Assembly (NCBI GenBank): GCA_964573855.1
Contig: CAZNKO010000022.1
Location: 1 to 14,890 of the forward strand
Reading direction: 5' to 3'
Length of the DNA stretch: 14,890 nucleotides
From: CAZNKO01 sp964573855
Lineage (GTDB): Bacteria > Patescibacteriota > Patescibacteriia > UBA9934 > GWF2-40-263
How positions within the stretch are numbered: position 1 is the stretch's first letter; the number at the start of each line of letters is the position of its first letter. Of the stretch, positions 14,669 to 14,890 are shown piece by piece. The notes below the pieces were generated by a model that saw nothing but the letters and a program-made list of their open reading frames with translations, made no database searches and was not told the DNA's origin. The position numbers and the translations under genes are program-made.

Positions 14669-14696
14669 TGTCATCCTGAGCGTAGCGAAGGATCTC
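14669..14696. repeat. 'CHPERSEGS'-type short repeat
   Basis: TGTCATCCTGAGCGTAGCGAAGGATCTC on the plus strand. It is the short form of the R1/R2 family and nearly matches the reverse complement of 3891-3920. It begins just downstream of the GIY-YIG stop codon and sits in tandem with R2. Confidence 0.8.
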
Positions 14697-14697
14697 T

Positions 14698-14890
14698 TTA
14701 TAATGTATCGCTAACGTCTGCCCATTTCGGATTCACAGCTTCAATTAAGACAATCTTCTTTTTTCGCACCCATCCTTTGATTTGCTTCTCCCGAACAATC
14801 GCTTCTTCAATATCTTGAAAAATTTCGTAATAAACTAGGGGAATATCTAACTTCTGCCACCAAATTCCGTTAGGAGCTTGTAGAGTCGAC
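14698..14890 (-). CDS. GIY-YIG-type endonuclease-like protein, C-terminal part (partial)
   Basis: An open frame of 63 residues enters from the window edge and stops at TAA (14700-14698). It reads LVYYEIFQDIEEAIVREKQI, then KGWVRKKKIVLIEAVNPKWADVS. This is the C-terminal half of small single-domain GIY-YIG proteins (UPF0213/YhbQ-like), including the catalytic-helix Glu region (EAIVREKQIKGW). The N-terminal GIY...YIG strands lie outside the window, so activity cannot be judged. Such short proteins are frequent in CPR and other draft genomes; their cellular role is poorly known. The gene lies upstream of rsmA on the same strand, separated from it by two repeats. Confidence 0.8.
   Translation of the reverse strand, partial: STLQAPNGIWWQKLDIPLVYYEIFQDIEEAIVREKQIKGWVRKKKIVLIEAVNPKWADVSDTL

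Noticed and set aside
14878..14890. Window end resembles a cloning-vector polylinker (GTCGACTCTA on the minus strand)
   Set aside because: Only about 10 bases match and the GIY-YIG frame stays open to the edge, so a chance match at an arbitrary window boundary is more likely.
1..14890. tRNA or rRNA genes
   Set aside because: Scanning for TPC-loop-like GTTCGAnnC with flanking acceptor stems and for conserved rRNA blocks gave nothing outside coding sequence; a covariance-model search was not possible.

Overview
The window looks like a draft-metagenome piece of a Patescibacteria (CPR) genome. It carries a winged-helix regulator with a PaaX-C/Cas2-like fold, a ~3000-residue Cys-rich exported protein coupled to a small membrane-anchored protein with thrombospondin type-3-like Ca2+ loops, and many palindromic intergenic repeats of the kind often mistranslated as 'CHPERSEGS'. 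TGA is used as a normal stop in at least three genes, so code 11 fits and the Gracilibacteria/SR1 code does not. A run of 10 N at 2467-2476 marks an assembly gap. The taxon is inferred from gene content only.

Left part (1-1969, + strand): a possible gene tail, a promoter-like site running straight into a strong hairpin terminator, a PaaX/Cas2-like regulator (230-751) bracketed by two copies of a palindromic site, then a radical SAM/SPASM-like enzyme with a Cys/Pro-rich tail (979-1929) that ends in its own terminator. The regulator and its palindromes probably control this unit.

Middle (1945-3930): a converging HExxH metallopeptidase-like gene interrupted by the N gap, then a GC-rich orphan secreted or lipid-anchored protein (2969-3703) with a long structured leader. 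A bidirectional terminator (3731-3770) and two kinds of dispersed repeat follow.

Right part (3931-14890, all - strand): transcription runs from a partial GIY-YIG gene (14698-14890) through rsmA (13739-14578), then a TSP3-repeat membrane protein (12932-13618) with its own extended -10 promoter. One base separates that gene from the giant exported protein (3931-12930). The last two probably form a cell-surface unit. Both carry Ca2+-loop-like motifs, and the giant protein has ten C-x6-C motifs, two jelly-roll-like modules, an EGF/Dickkopf-like Cys region and a PKD-like tail.

The most unusual observations are the dispersed palindromic repeats inserted in frame inside rsmA (two families) and supplying its stop codon, the modular Cys-motif architecture of the giant protein, and the palindrome-bracketed regulator next to a radical SAM gene.
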